NCBI GenBank assembly: GCA_036703985.1
Contig: DATNQN010000079.1
Coordinates: 1-64,000, forward strand
DNA from: Leptolyngbyaceae cyanobacterium
Lineage (GTDB): Bacteria; Cyanobacteriota; Cyanobacteriia; Cyanobacteriales; Aerosakkonemataceae
DNA length: 64,000 nt
Direction: 5' to 3'
Shown here: positions 38,534 to 47,574 of the stretch, one piece after another
How the letters are laid out: the number at the start of each line of letters is the position of its first letter
How positions within the stretch are numbered: position 1 is the stretch's first letter
Position numbers and translations under genes: made by a program
Notes under the pieces: generated by a model
The model's database searches: none
What the model was told of the DNA's origin: nothing
The model's input: only the letters and a program-made list of their open reading frames with translations

Positions 38534-39193
38534 ATTTAATGAACAGCAACTATCTCTTTTTACAGCAGATTCCAGTGACTTGAAGTACAGGATAGAAAAC
38601 CGGTTTCTATTTACCACATTTACCTGGAAAGCGCTGTAATGGCTTTACTATTCAAATATAATGTTATGAAAAATGCCCGCCCTTATTTACATAGTCTCAA
38701 GCACAACGAAATTTGCAACTAAGCAGATAAATCATCATAGTCTTCCAAGACAATGCTACAGTGGATCATAGTCAACGTGTCCGACAACATGATCTGCGGA
38801 ACGCAGGGACAAGGATTATGCACAATACGATATTTGAGAGCGTTGAAGCGATATTGCATTTTTACATCTTGTCCGGTTGCATCTAGACATCTCCAGAAAT
38901 TAAAGGCGTGCTGCCTGTAACTCTCCTAGAGACGTTTCATCGAACGTCTCTACAAAGTTTTACCGTATGAGAAGAAGGTTTTGCGATCGGTTTATCTGTT
39001 GAAATCGAGAAAGATCGTCTAAACCTGCCTCTAAAATTAGACAACTTAATACAAGTTCGCTACTATCTGACGTGATATTACTCAATGAATAAATTCAGGG
39101 CTTGCGGATTGCGTGGTTATGTCAAAATTAATACAGCGTGACATCTGCTGCTCAAGCAGTTCTGTTAATACAAACTAATCAGGAGATTTTGCC
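38534..39193. other. Long intergenic region with palindrome and ORF remnant
   Basis: Contains TAGAGACGTT (38927-38936) paired with AACGTCTCTA (38943-38952), a recurrent cyanobacterial palindrome. On the minus strand, 38925-38719 is open for 69 codons and reads like protein (NFWRCLDATGQDVKMQYRFN then ALKYRIVHNPCPC), with an ATG only at 38859. It could be a small gene with an unusual start or a decayed fragment. Confidence 0.4.
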
Positions 39194-39466
39194 ATGTCTA
39201 GTGCTGACTATACTCAATTGACTTTTCATTTTCAAAACGGTCAGGCAGAATCCTTTAATCTTCCTCTCACTCCACAAGAATTACAGCAGCAACTTTTCTA
39301 TATTTTGGATAAACCTTTTGTAACGCTGCATCTGCGAGATCAAACTGTTGCGATCGCAACATCTCAAGTGGTGAAAGTAGAAGTGAAGCCTGCGTTGCCC
39401 GAACTGCAAGGAGAAGGAGTGTTCGCCAATTGCGAACGAGTTACTGCACTTAATCGCGGTCGATAA
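39194..39466 (+). CDS. Small conserved hypothetical protein
   Basis: Protein of 90 residues, soluble, with a beta-rich N-terminal half (YTQLTFHFQNGQAESFNLPL) and TLHLRDQTVAIATSQVVKVE, compatible with a small barrel. AGGAGA lies eight bases upstream of the ATG, and the frame ends 49 bp before the DUF362 gene, so the two may be co-transcribed. I do not recognise the family. Confidence 0.7.
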   Translation: MSSADYTQLTFHFQNGQAESFNLPLTPQELQQQLFYILDKPFVTLHLRDQTVAIATSQVVKVEVKPALPELQGEGVFANCERVTALNRGR

Positions 39467-39515
39467 GCTGGCTATAGTCAATTTACTTTGATTTACTTTT
39501 GGAGCGATCGAAATA

Positions 39516-40475
39516 ATGCCACCTGCTGTTAGTTTAATTCAGGCCAACTCCTACGACCTAACTTATCTGCGGGAATCTGTGGAAACTTTACTCGCACCGT
39601 TGGGAGGAATGGCATCTTTTGTGAAACCTGGGGCGCGTGTCCTGCTCAAACCTAACTTACTCACTGGGGCTCGTCCTCAAAACGAATGCGTCACCCGCCC
39701 CGAACTGGTATATTGCGTGGCCCAGATGGTACAACAAGCCGGTGGTAAGCCTTTTTTAGGTGATGGCCCTGCTTTTGGTAGTGCGCTGGGAGTGGCTAAA
39801 GCGAATGGTTATTTGCCTTTAGTCGAGGAACTGAAAATCCCGATCGTAGAGTTTCACGGTAACAGATACCAAACCATTAGCGAAAAATTCAATCACTTGC
39901 TGCTATCTAAAGAGGCGATGGATGCTGATGTAGTGATTAATTTGCCAAAAGTGAAATCCCACGTTCAATTAACCATGACGATGGGGGTAAAAAATCTGTT
40001 TGGCTGCGTCCCTGGCAAAATGAAGGCTTGGTGGCATATGGAAGCGGGAAAAGATGCTAACCGCTTTGGGGAAATGTTGGTGGAAACGGCACGGGCGATC
40101 GATCCCGATTTGACGATCCTCGATGGTATTATCGGTCATGAAGGAAATGGCCCCAGCAACGGTGACCCTCGCCAGTTGGGAATTCTGGCGGCGTCGCGGG
40201 ATGTGTTCGCCCTCGATCGCGCTATATTGGAAATCCTCAACGTCGATCCCAGCTTAGTACCGACTGTGGTGGCTTCCCAACTATTGGGCCTTTGTCCCGA
40301 ACTTGAGGCGATCGACTTTCCCCAATTACGACCGGCAGAGTTGCAAGTTTTGGATTGGAAACTACCAGAAGCCTTGATGCCCATAGATTTCGGTCTGCCA
40401 AGGGTTCTCCAATCTACCTTTAAGCACCTATATATCCGTTTCATCAAAGAACCCATGATAGGCGCTAGAGGCTAG
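39516..40475 (+). CDS. DUF362 domain protein
   Basis: Protein of 319 residues of the DUF362 family (RVLLKPNLLTGARPQNECVT, then RPELVYCVAQMVQQAGGKPF, INLPKVKSHVQLTMTMGVKN, LDGIIGHEGNGP). DUF362 members are often fused or linked to iron-sulfur modules; here no ferredoxin-type cysteine cluster is present. No membrane segments are evident. It probably follows the 90-residue gene in one operon. Molecular function is unknown. Confidence 0.85.
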   Translation: MPPAVSLIQANSYDLTYLRESVETLLAPLGGMASFVKPGARVLLKPNLLTGARPQNECVTRPELVYCVAQMVQQAGGKPFLGDGPAFGSALGVAKANGYLPLVEELKIPIVEFHGNRYQTISEKFNHLLLSKEAMDADVVINLPKVKSHVQLTMTMGVKNLFGCVPGKMKAWWHMEAGKDANRFGEMLVETARAIDPDLTILDGIIGHEGNGPSNGDPRQLGILAASRDVFALDRAILEILNVDPSLVPTVVASQLLGLCPELEAIDFPQLRPAELQVLDWKLPEALMPIDFGLPRVLQSTFKHLYIRFIKEPMIGARG

Positions 40476-40838
40476 AATGCCGGGGGGCGGAGGGCAGGGG
40501 AAAGGCAAAGAAAAAGGAAAGGGGAAAAAATAGTACAAATATATTTTCATGTTCATCTTTGCACCCGGAGCACCCCATCGTCCTTTCAATGGCGGTTGTC
40601 AATTCAATACCCCGACCAAGTGAAAATACTTATAAACTTTGATGGGACTAGGCAGCGCATAGTTGCCTAATCTCTTTCTTTAGGTAGGTTTACATTCAGA
40701 TTGTTTTCTAGGAGACAAACTTACGTAAGTTAATTGTTAAAATGATAAATAGAGGAACTGTACTAGTTCCCTCTCAATTCCTGCTCAACTTTTTATTTGG
40801 ACTGATTTGGTTGACAACTCAGTTAACGTACCATTTTT
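40476..40838. other. Intergenic region with purine-rich tract
   Basis: A G/A-rich low-complexity tract at 40480-40530 follows the DUF362 gene. GGAACT (40754-40759) and AGTTCC (40765-40770) form a short palindrome before the small membrane protein gene. No other gene was seen. Confidence 0.4.
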
Positions 40839-41024
40839 ATGAACTCTACTGAACAAGCTGCCAACTCTCCCGACCGCCCGCCCGCGAGGATGGCAGATAT
40901 TGTGGGAACATTCATTGCTTTGCTAACCTTGACTTTACCCATTTTTACGATCGCTCATTACTCTTCAAACAACGTCGAGGCTTTGCAGAATATCACATAT
41001 CCACTACCGAACCAAAGGGAATGA
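40839..41024 (+). CDS. Small single-span membrane protein
   Basis: Protein of 61 residues with a polar Pro-rich start (SPDRPPARMADIVG) and one hydrophobic helix (about 21-40, IVGTFIALLTLTLPIFTIAH). The charge pattern suggests a cytoplasmic N-terminus. No homologue is recognised; the ribosome-binding site is weak. It is accepted because composition and topology look protein-like and no larger gene occupies the region. Confidence 0.5.
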   Translation: MNSTEQAANSPDRPPARMADIVGTFIALLTLTLPIFTIAHYSSNNVEALQNITYPLPNQRE

Positions 41025-41316
41025 TGCTAGGAAACAGCCGATAGAATGGGTAGGGAAGAAGTAGGAATCTTCATTCCGAAATGATTATACGGCATCCCGA
41101 ACCAATTGCGATCGCCTTTTTCTGATTATTTTTATTGATGCCAACTCGCCAAGGGAGTAAGTTAACTCCCTACTCCGGTCATCAGTATACAGAATTCGCT
41201 AGGTAAAGGTTCGCCGTTACCCTTATTCCCATAGAATGCTACACGGGGGTGATGCGAACTCGATCGAGAGTACAACTCGCTTCACCCTATTTGCTGTTAA
41301 ATTGAGGAATTCCACA

Positions 41317-41835
41317 GTGGACTTAAACCGCATTCCCCCGCAACCAAAGCCTGGTTTGATTAACGTTTTGATTGAAATTCCGGCTGGTAGCAAAAATAAA
41401 TACGAGTTCGACAAGGATTTACAAGCGTTTGCTTTAGATCGGGTGCTGTATTCTTCCGTGCAGTATCCTTATGACTATGGTTTTGTACCCAACACCCTCG
41501 CTGATGACGGTGACCCGCTAGATGGTATGGTAATCATGGATCAACCGACTTTTCCAGGTTGCGTGATTGCGGCGCGTCCCATTGGGATGCTGGAGATGAT
41601 CGACGGTGGCGATCGCGATGAGAAAATTCTCTGCGTGCCGGATAAAGACCCGCGCTATGCTAAGGTAAAATCCCTGCAAGATATTCAATCCCATCGCTTG
41701 GACGAAATTGCCGAATTCTTCCAAACTTACAAAAATCTGGAAAAGAAAAAAGTGGAAATCTTGGGTTGGCAGGATGTTGATAAAGTAATGCCTTTGGTGG
41801 AAAAGTTCATTAAAGCTGGTAGCCAAAAAGGTTGA
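41317..41835 (+). CDS. ppa: Inorganic pyrophosphatase
   Basis: Soluble family I pyrophosphatase of 172 residues that hydrolyses PPi from biosynthetic reactions. It has the expected opening [20 protein letters not shown], the substrate and metal residues in KYEFDKD, the signature [10 protein letters not shown] and the C-terminal [15 protein letters not shown] longer frame begins at 41236, but the GTG at 41317 gives the normal N-terminus and has TGAGGAA eight bases upstream. Followed by a strong hairpin and then panD on the same strand. Confidence 0.96.
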   Translation: MDLNRIPPQPKPGLINVLIEIPAGSKNKYEFDKDLQAFALDRVLYSSVQYPYDYGFVPNTLADDGDPLDGMVIMDQPTFPGCVIAARPIGMLEMIDGGDRDEKILCVPDKDPRYAKVKSLQDIQSHRLDEIAEFFQTYKNLEKKKVEILGWQDVDKVMPLVEKFIKAGSQKG

Positions 41836-41874
41836 GATTCATAGTTTAAAACTATTCAAATCAACCATCAACCA

Positions 41875-41936
41875 ATTTTAGATATAGATGGAAGATTGGG
41901 AGATAAATTGGCAAATCTTCCATCTATATCTAAAAT
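41875..41936. repeat. Perfect 23-bp hairpin between ppa and panD
   Basis: Positions 41875-41897 are perfectly complementary to 41914-41936 with a 16-nt loop; the arm core is TAGATATAGATGGAAGATT. There is no T-run after either arm. It may end the ppa transcript, regulate read-through into panD (start 31 bp later), or be a mobile palindrome. Confidence 0.7.
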
Positions 41937-41966
41937 CTAGGAAAGAAAATCTAATCTCCATTAGCC

Positions 41967-42395
41967 ATGCAGCGATCGCTTCTTTTAGCCAAAATTCACA
42001 ACTGCACCATCACCGATTCCAATCTCAATTATATGGGTAGCATCAGTATCGATCGCACCTTGTTAGATGCTGCGGGAATCTTGCCATACGAACAGGTGCA
42101 AGTTGTCAATACTGCCAATGGAGAAAGGTTTATTACTTACGCGATCGCAGCACCAGCCAATTCAGGTGCGATAGAATTAAATGGGGCAGCGGCGCGACTG
42201 GGAATGAAAGGCGATCGCATCATTATCATGACTTACGCACAATTCAGTCCAGAAGAAATCAAACACCATTCCCCTTCAGTAGTAATGGTAGACAAAGAAA
42301 ATCATCTTTTAGAAGTGCTGCGTTATCATGATATCCCTAGCAGATTCGATACTCCATCACCAGAAGTATTAGAAATGTTTGCTTCTCCTCATTAG
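41967..42395 (+). CDS. panD: Aspartate 1-decarboxylase
   Basis: Pyruvoyl enzyme that makes beta-alanine from aspartate for pantothenate and coenzyme A synthesis. The 142-residue proenzyme has the self-cleavage site between Gly24 and Ser25 (YMGSISID), preceded by the active-site Lys in [13 protein letters not shown]; the C-terminal [20 protein letters not shown] is also typical. Length fits the family (with a short C-terminal extension). A 23-bp hairpin sits just before the start. Confidence 0.95.
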   Translation: MQRSLLLAKIHNCTITDSNLNYMGSISIDRTLLDAAGILPYEQVQVVNTANGERFITYAIAAPANSGAIELNGAAARLGMKGDRIIIMTYAQFSPEEIKHHSPSVVMVDKENHLLEVLRYHDIPSRFDTPSPEVLEMFASPH

Positions 42396-42437
42396 AGGTA
42401 GGGCGATGGTAAAATTTTTTGTTTTAGACTTCAGACT

Positions 42438-43040
42438 TTAGCCTTCAGACTTCATCCTTTCTCGTAAATCGGTTAGGGTATTGCAATTAAAAAGCATATC
42501 TTTCCACTGTTCGCTAACAGGAATAGCTTGTACGGGAACTTGTGATAACCAAGTTTGAAAAGAACGTCCGCCTTGTTGAATAAATTTTTGCAATTCAGGT
42601 AAACTTTCTCGTCGATAAAAACCGCACATAGGTTGCCACAGTTCATCCTGACGCGGAACAAAAGCTAATACATTAGACGGTAAATCAGTTAATTGATTTA
42701 TCCAAGTTTGAATAATATTTTTTTCCAATATCGGTAAGTCACAAGCTAACAGTAATACCCAATTAGTATTAATTTGTGACATTCCTTCTGCTAAACCAAC
42801 TAATGGCCCTTGACCGGGGTTAGTTTCTAATATAAATTGACAATTTTCTGTAATTATATCTTGATAGCGTTCTTGCCAAGGAGTTAGCACGTAAACTTGT
42901 TGGCAACATTCCGATGCTACTTGGCATACTCTGGTTAACATAGGTATGCCCTGCCAAGGAATCAGGGCTTTGTCTTGTCCCATACGCGAACTTTTACCGC
43001 CAACGAGGATTAAGGCTGATGCAAGGAAATTTTTCTTCAT
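42438..43040 (-). CDS. mobA: Molybdenum cofactor guanylyltransferase
   Basis: Protein of 200 residues that attaches GMP to molybdopterin, giving the MGD cofactor used by nitrate reductase. The N-terminal nucleotide-binding loop LVGGKSSRMGQDKALIPW is the MobA form of the LxGGxSxRMGxDK motif; the metal-binding Asp lies in LLLACDLPIL. The position next to cnaT, ntcB and, across the island, narB fits supply of cofactor for NarB. It is transcribed away from cnaT in the same direction, separated by 231 bp with a short tandem repeat. Confidence 0.93.
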   Translation of the reverse strand: MKKNFLASALILVGGKSSRMGQDKALIPWQGIPMLTRVCQVASECCQQVYVLTPWQERYQDIITENCQFILETNPGQGPLVGLAEGMSQINTNWVLLLACDLPILEKNIIQTWINQLTDLPSNVLAFVPRQDELWQPMCGFYRRESLPELQKFIQQGGRSFQTWLSQVPVQAIPVSEQWKDMLFNCNTLTDLRERMKSEG

Positions 43041-43164
43041 TTACAACGCTTTTTAGGTGTGTATAGAAACCGGGTTTCTGAGTATACTTTGATTTTTTGA
43101 TTCTTGAAATTTGAGATCCTACTAAATTTCATATCTTAAATGTAAGTTTTGGGGATTTTTTTTA

Positions 43165-43205
43165 CCACAGATGTCCACAGATGAACACAGATGAACACAG
43201 ATGTA
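43165..43205. repeat. Tandem repeat CACAGATGAA
   Basis: Four imperfect copies of an 11-bp unit (CACAGATGAA(C/A)) between mobA and cnaT. Too short and irregular for CRISPR. Confidence 0.6.
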
Positions 43206-43271
43206 GATGAATATTGTTGGTTAGGATGCAGATAAATTAAGATATTGGTTATACTGCATTGCCTACCTAAT

Positions 43272-44339
43272 TTAATTTTGATAAACTAACTGGGTGGCAG
43301 TTACGGCTTGACTGATTTCTGATAATTTTTCTGCTGCTTTACCGCTAGTAAGGATATCTTTTGCTGCCTCGATACCGTCTTGCATATCCGCACAAACTCC
43401 GGCGTTCCATAATTGAAAACCGCCATTCCAAAGGGCAGATTCCATCATTTCGGAATCTTCGCCTTGTAATACGGATTGCATTTGTGCGATGAGTTGGGGA
43501 GTTGATTCTAGGGGAGGATTTTTACTACTAAAACCGTAATCTCCGTGGGCTAAAAGTAAGCGTTCAAATTCTTGTCCTGGTTTAGCAATTCCGATAATCG
43601 CAGTACGATCGCGCGGCAAGTCGCAACTTCCTTCTAATCCTTTGACGGTGGTAAAACGCTGCACTCCCCGCAATCCTAAAGCTTCTCGGAACATATTTTC
43701 GGTGGGAGGATGGACGAAACCACAAATAATATTAGCGTCTCCGGCGTAGGGACTCCACATTAATTCTAGGGTGGCAAAGGGTGGACGTTTTCCAATTTGA
43801 TCGCGATAGGGAACTAAATTAGCAGCGAGGGGAAAGTGTTTTGGGATGTAGATAAAACCTAAGCCGGTACTGTCAAAAATTTGTTGAGTTTGGCTAAGCA
43901 AAAGTTTAGTCCAATCAACTCCTAAATTTTGCCAAATTTCAATGAGGGGAATACCTTCTTTGGTGGGCATTCGATCGCCACCGTGCATAATGGTGGGAAC
44001 GCCTGCGGCTGTGAGGATTAATGCGGTTAATGGGCTAATTGGTGCAGTACGCGATCGACCATCATAAGGTATGCCCAAAACGATCGCTTGAGAACTAAAG
44101 CGGGTATTCGGGTGCAATTTTGGCCCCAATTCTTCATAAGCATCTAACATTCCCGCTAATTCTTCTCCGGTGGGGCGCTTGATGCGATGGGAAATCATGA
44201 AAGCGCCGATTTGGGCGGGAGTTGCTTCTTCTAGCAGCATCATTCGCGTTGCTTCTGCTGCTTCCAAGCGAGTTAAATTTTCTCCGGTATGGGTACCGCT
44301 ACCAACTTTTTTTAGCAGTTCTCGAAAAGCTTTACTCAT
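43272..44339 (-). CDS. cnaT: CnaT, anthranilate phosphoribosyltransferase-like nitrate regulator
   Basis: Protein of 355 residues with the fold of anthranilate phosphoribosyltransferase (NLTRLEAAEATRMMLLEEAT, then AGVPTIMHGG). The phosphoribosyl-diphosphate loop of true TrpD (GTGGD) is not seen; the corresponding region reads GIPYDGRSRTAP, so it is not the tryptophan enzyme. By established work in Anabaena, the CnaT gene next to ntcB is needed for expression of the nir operon; the same neighbourhood occurs here. The catalytic activity is unknown. Confidence 0.82.
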   Translation of the reverse strand: MSKAFRELLKKVGSGTHTGENLTRLEAAEATRMMLLEEATPAQIGAFMISHRIKRPTGEELAGMLDAYEELGPKLHPNTRFSSQAIVLGIPYDGRSRTAPISPLTALILTAAGVPTIMHGGDRMPTKEGIPLIEIWQNLGVDWTKLLLSQTQQIFDSTGLGFIYIPKHFPLAANLVPYRDQIGKRPPFATLELMWSPYAGDANIICGFVHPPTENMFREALGLRGVQRFTTVKGLEGSCDLPRDRTAIIGIAKPGQEFERLLLAHGDYGFSSKNPPLESTPQLIAQMQSVLQGEDSEMMESALWNGGFQLWNAGVCADMQDGIEAAKDILTSGKAAEKLSEISQAVTATQLVYQN

Positions 44340-44340
44340 A

Positions 44341-44425
44341 AATATTTGTCATTTGTCATTGGTCATTTGTCATTGGCCATTTGTCATTAGTTTGGCGGGA
44401 TGCAATGACTAATGACTGATCGCTA
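44341..44425. repeat. Short repeats of CATTTGTCATT type
   Basis: Repeated CATTTGTCATTGGT-like sequence on one side and ACTAATGACTGATCG-like on the other fill the cnaT-ntcB spacer. Related copies occur upstream of the SNF2 gene (4730-4760) and after nrtA (50904-50965). Confidence 0.5.
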
Positions 44426-44429
44426 ATGA

Positions 44430-45395
44430 CTAGATTGCGATACTCTTGGGTAGAGAAGCGGCGATATTAGTAGGTGACGAACTGGAGGATACTAAATCCG
44501 ATTGAATGCCGATTAATTTGTGAACTAAGTGGCGGAAATGCTGAATGGGTGGAATTTGAATGCGATCGCAAGTTGTCACCAATACTACTTGCCGTTTTAA
44601 AGTGGGTTCTGCTGTCGATCTTACTACCAAAGTAGGGTCGTATTGAGCATCGAGAACTGCTGTTTTAGGCAATAAGGCGATCGCGTTTCCTTGTCTCACC
44701 ATCCCTCGAAAAGCATCGAGAGTATTTAATTCCAATACCGCATTCATCGACGCCCCCAAACGCTGAAATTGTTCTTGCACTAAACGCTGCATTCCATAGC
44801 CCACTTTAAATACGATTTGGGGATAACGGGTAATTTCTACCCAAGGTACTCTTTCGTACTGACTCAAGGGATGATTGGCTGACATCAATACCTCTATTGG
44901 TTCACTGTAAAGCACGTCAACCACCATTTCCGGGCTAGCAGTTAAAAAGCGATTATTCATCACAATAGCAAGATCGACTAAGCCATCCTTGAGAACTTTC
45001 AAAGCGCGATCGCTTCCTAAAGAAGTCACTCGCAATTGTACGGCTGGATAATCTTGACAAAATTTTTCTAATACTGGGGGCAAATTATAAGCGCAGATGG
45101 AAGGAATCGCGGCGACGCAAAGTTCTGGTTGTTTTCCTGCCAATAATTCCGCTAATTCCTGGGTGGCATTTTCCCATTCCAGGCAGATTTTCCGGGCGCG
45201 GGGCAAAAACCTTTCTCCTGCTAATGTTAGCTTCGCCTGATTGCTTCTGTGAAATAAAGATAAACCAACATCCGCCTCTAAAGATTGGATTTGCCGACTG
45301 ATGGTAGATTGAGTAACCCCACATTTTCTGGCAGCTTGTTGAAAACTGCCTGTTTCCGCGATCGCTAGGAATGCCTGCAATTGCTCTAGCCGCAT
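44430..45395 (-). CDS. ntcB: NtcB, LysR-type activator of nitrate assimilation
   Basis: LysR-family regulator of 321 residues. The N-terminal winged helix-turn-helix (about 3-60, QAARKCGVTQSTISRQIQSL) binds DNA; the effector-binding domain follows (about 90-300). The N-terminal sequence MRLEQLQAFLAIAETGSF is characteristic of cyanobacterial NtcB, which activates the nir operon with NtcA when nitrite or nitrate is present. Its recognised DNA motif, TGCAN5TGCA, is found upstream of the second nirA at 55376-55388. Probably in one operon with the HEAT gene upstream and cnaT downstream. Confidence 0.93.
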   Translation of the reverse strand: MRLEQLQAFLAIAETGSFQQAARKCGVTQSTISRQIQSLEADVGLSLFHRSNQAKLTLAGERFLPRARKICLEWENATQELAELLAGKQPELCVAAIPSICAYNLPPVLEKFCQDYPAVQLRVTSLGSDRALKVLKDGLVDLAIVMNNRFLTASPEMVVDVLYSEPIEVLMSANHPLSQYERVPWVEITRYPQIVFKVGYGMQRLVQEQFQRLGASMNAVLELNTLDAFRGMVRQGNAIALLPKTAVLDAQYDPTLVVRSTAEPTLKRQVVLVTTCDRIQIPPIQHFRHLVHKLIGIQSDLVSSSSSPTNIAASLPKSIAI

Positions 45396-45498
45396 TTTGA
45401 TGTAGCCTGAATTATATATTTAAGGTCTTGCCATGACCTTAGCTTATTCGCTGACTCATTTTAGTAGATTTTGATACCGCTTGCACATTCGTTCATAA

Positions 45499-45545
45499 TT
45501 CAGGAATCTGAATTCAGGAGTCAGAATTCAGGAGTCAGAAGTTAG
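45499..45545. repeat. Tandem repeat CAGGAGTCAGAATT
   Basis: Two and a half copies of a 14-bp unit (two related heptamers) between ntcB and the HEAT-repeat gene. Similar sequence occurs at 29870-29900, 31555-31585, 51848-51880 and 59455-59485. Confidence 0.55.
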
Positions 45546-45576
45546 ACTTAACAAATTTTTCCCTTTCCCTTTTCCC

Positions 45577-46929
45577 TCAAAACTCTTGTAAAGCCAAAGC
45601 AACTCCTTGTCTTAATTGGGATGGCGAACTTTCATTGGCAATCAATTCTTTCAATTGTCCGATCGCAGTGGGAAATTTTTTCAATGCTGCGATCGCGTGC
45701 AGTCTTACTCCCAAATCTCGATCTACTAACAGGTGAATTAAAGAATCTATGCTTTCGGGAGTTGCCAGTTGCCCTAAGCTGACAGCGAAAGCTTGTCTGA
45801 TTTTATTATCTTCGAGCGCCGGATGTTGCGATCGCAAAGCAGCAATTAAAATTTGGCTAGCTGCTGGAGTTAAACTTTCTTTTTCCAATCGCCCCAAAAT
45901 TGTCACCACTTCTTGATACACGGGAAGCGATTCTAAGTTTAAAGCTTGTTGCAAATATTCTAAAGTTTGTGGTGTTTCCATCCAACCGAGCGATCGCACG
46001 CATTGCAATTGTAACGGTAGGGGAGTGTTTGGCGATCGCAAAACTTTAAACAAAGCATCGGCGGCGGCGTTAGTTCCCAAACGCGCCAGTGATTGAGCAG
46101 CCGCAGCGCAAACTTCTAAATTAAAATCCCAAAGTAAAGGAATAATTTGGTTACCCAAATCCAAATCTTCTCGCAATTCGGGACGCAATCCCAAACCGAT
46201 GACTGCTTCTTTTCTGACTGGTGCGGCGATATCCTTGAGAGCATCCAGCAAAACTGGTGGAATGCGAGAATCGTGGAAGCTACTAAGTGCTTCGATGGCT
46301 GCTACTCGCACGTAAATTTGCGGATCTTTGACAACAGTTAATAATGGCGTGATGGTTTCAGAACGGCGAATCGCCGAAAGACTGCGTACTGCCAATAAGC
46401 GAGTTTCTTCTGCTGTTAATAATTCCGTTAAGGCAGCGATCGCATTTTGTCCTAAATTAGCTAATGCTTCTGCTGCCATTGCCGTTAATTCTTCACTTTC
46501 CGATGTTTTGAGTATTTCTACCAAAACATGAATGACTTCTTGGGTGTTGAATTCTGCCAAGATTCGCACCACGAACCAGCGTAACTCTTCTTCTGCCTCT
46601 TCATCTTGTAAGATGTTAGTTAGGGGTGCGATCGCGATCGTACCTAAAGAAGGAAAAATCTTTACCACTTCCCAACGGTCTTGAAAATCACCCCATTCCA
46701 GAACTTCCAAAGCCCAATGGAGTATTTTTTTCCGATCGAGCGTGGCTTGAGACGTTCTGCCTTTTTCTTGCTCGATCGTTTGGCGCAGATAGTGATTTAA
46801 CAACGGCCAATTTTGTTGGTGCGATGCGATGTTTGCTTGTTCTAACACGTTCTCCATCATTAATTCAGATTTTTGGTTAATTTCAAGTAAATCGGTCATT
46901 TTATAACAATTTTTTTGATTATAATTCAT
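45577..46929 (-). CDS. HEAT-repeat protein of the nitrate cluster (nirB position)
   Basis: Soluble protein of 450 residues built of HEAT/PBS-lyase-like helical repeats (LRWFVVRILAEFNTQEVIHV, VRVAAIEALSSFHDSRIPPV, VRKEAVIGLGLR). It sits divergently from nirA and upstream of ntcB on the same strand. In Synechococcus PCC 7942 a gene called nirB occupies this place, precedes ntcB and is needed for full nitrite reductase activity. I make the link from position and do not claim a sequence match. Alternative start at residue 11. Its leader region contains a strong terminator (46996-47025). Confidence 0.8.
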   Translation of the reverse strand: MNYNQKNCYKMTDLLEINQKSELMMENVLEQANIASHQQNWPLLNHYLRQTIEQEKGRTSQATLDRKKILHWALEVLEWGDFQDRWEVVKIFPSLGTIAIAPLTNILQDEEAEEELRWFVVRILAEFNTQEVIHVLVEILKTSESEELTAMAAEALANLGQNAIAALTELLTAEETRLLAVRSLSAIRRSETITPLLTVVKDPQIYVRVAAIEALSSFHDSRIPPVLLDALKDIAAPVRKEAVIGLGLRPELREDLDLGNQIIPLLWDFNLEVCAAAAQSLARLGTNAAADALFKVLRSPNTPLPLQLQCVRSLGWMETPQTLEYLQQALNLESLPVYQEVVTILGRLEKESLTPAASQILIAALRSQHPALEDNKIRQAFAVSLGQLATPESIDSLIHLLVDRDLGVRLHAIAALKKFPTAIGQLKELIANESSPSQLRQGVALALQEF

Positions 46930-46995
46930 TAAATATTACCTCTTTAATTCACCAAAAACCATATTTAAATTACATTTAAAATTTAAGGTTTATAC

Positions 46996-47025
46996 AAAAA
47001 ATCGCCTCTCTTTTTAGAGGCGATT
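46996..47025 (-). terminator. Terminator-like hairpin in leader of HEAT-ntcB operon
   Basis: AATCGCCTCT (47000-47009) pairs perfectly with AGAGGCGATT (47016-47025), 6-nt loop. Read on the minus strand, the stem is followed by six T. It lies 67-96 bp upstream of the HEAT start, so it would stop a minus-strand transcript before the gene, consistent with attenuation or with a small RNA made upstream. Confidence 0.7.
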
Positions 47026-47183
47026 CTCTCTCACGTTTGAGGTTTGGAATAGGTCTGTTATTAACAAAAATATTTTTGAAATACTAAAATTTTTGTATTA
47101 AAAATTACAGAAAAATAAGTAGTATGCTATAAATAAATAATTTCCATGCAATATTTGCATCAAAAGCAAGCTCATATATCGAT

Positions 47184-47388
47184 CGGGACTTACGCAGCCA
47201 ATTGCAGAATTAGAGGCGGTTTTGGTAGTTTTTCCTAGTTCCCAGGCTGAGTCTGGGAACTAGAGCGCCTCGCTTAACAAGCGTGCCATTCTTTCACAAA
47301 TAGCCTTTTTTTCAAAACCGTTCGGCAGAAATCCAGGTGAAGCCCGCTCCGACAACCCTTAAACTCTCGTGATTTTCCGTAAGTCCCG
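47184..47388. repeat. MITE-like element, CGGGACTTACG termini (copy 2)
   Basis: Perfect 11-bp terminal inverted repeats, CGGGACTTACG (47184-47194) and CGTAAGTCCCG (47378-47388), bound 205 bp without coding capacity. Inside is an 11-bp perfect hairpin, CTAGTTCCCAG (47235-47245) with CTGGGAACTAG (47253-47263). The core ends match the 101-bp element at 18503-18603. Confidence 0.65.
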
Positions 47389-47523
47389 TTCATACTGATA
47401 TACAAAAAGACTGTTTTGTCAATATGCACAAAGAATAATTATTGATGTTTTAAGCGGATACTCTAAATCCGCTTTTTACATAATTGTAATTTTTCCAAAA
47501 ACTCATCTATCGAAAGATATAAA

Positions 47524-47536
47524 TGCAGTAAAAGCA
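47524..47536 (+). promoter_or_regulatory. Possible NtcB-binding site upstream of nirA
   Basis: TGCAGTAAAAGCA matches the NtcB motif TGCAN5TGCA with one mismatch. It lies 38 bp upstream of the NtcA box, a plausible place for a co-activator. Confidence 0.4.
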
Positions 47537-47574
47537 TTCTATCCATGCAAAAAAGTCATGTAAAGAAATATTTT

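Noticed and set aside
43165-43205. CRISPR-like direct repeats
   Set aside because: Units are only 11 bp, imperfect and without unique spacers; a simple tandem repeat.
43272-44339. trpD, anthranilate phosphoribosyltransferase for tryptophan synthesis
   Set aside because: The characteristic GTGGD loop is missing and the gene lies next to ntcB as cnaT does in Anabaena.
45412-45425. NtcA-like site (GTAN8TAT) upstream of ntcB
   Set aside because: One mismatch in the core and only 17 bp from the start codon, too close for an activator site.
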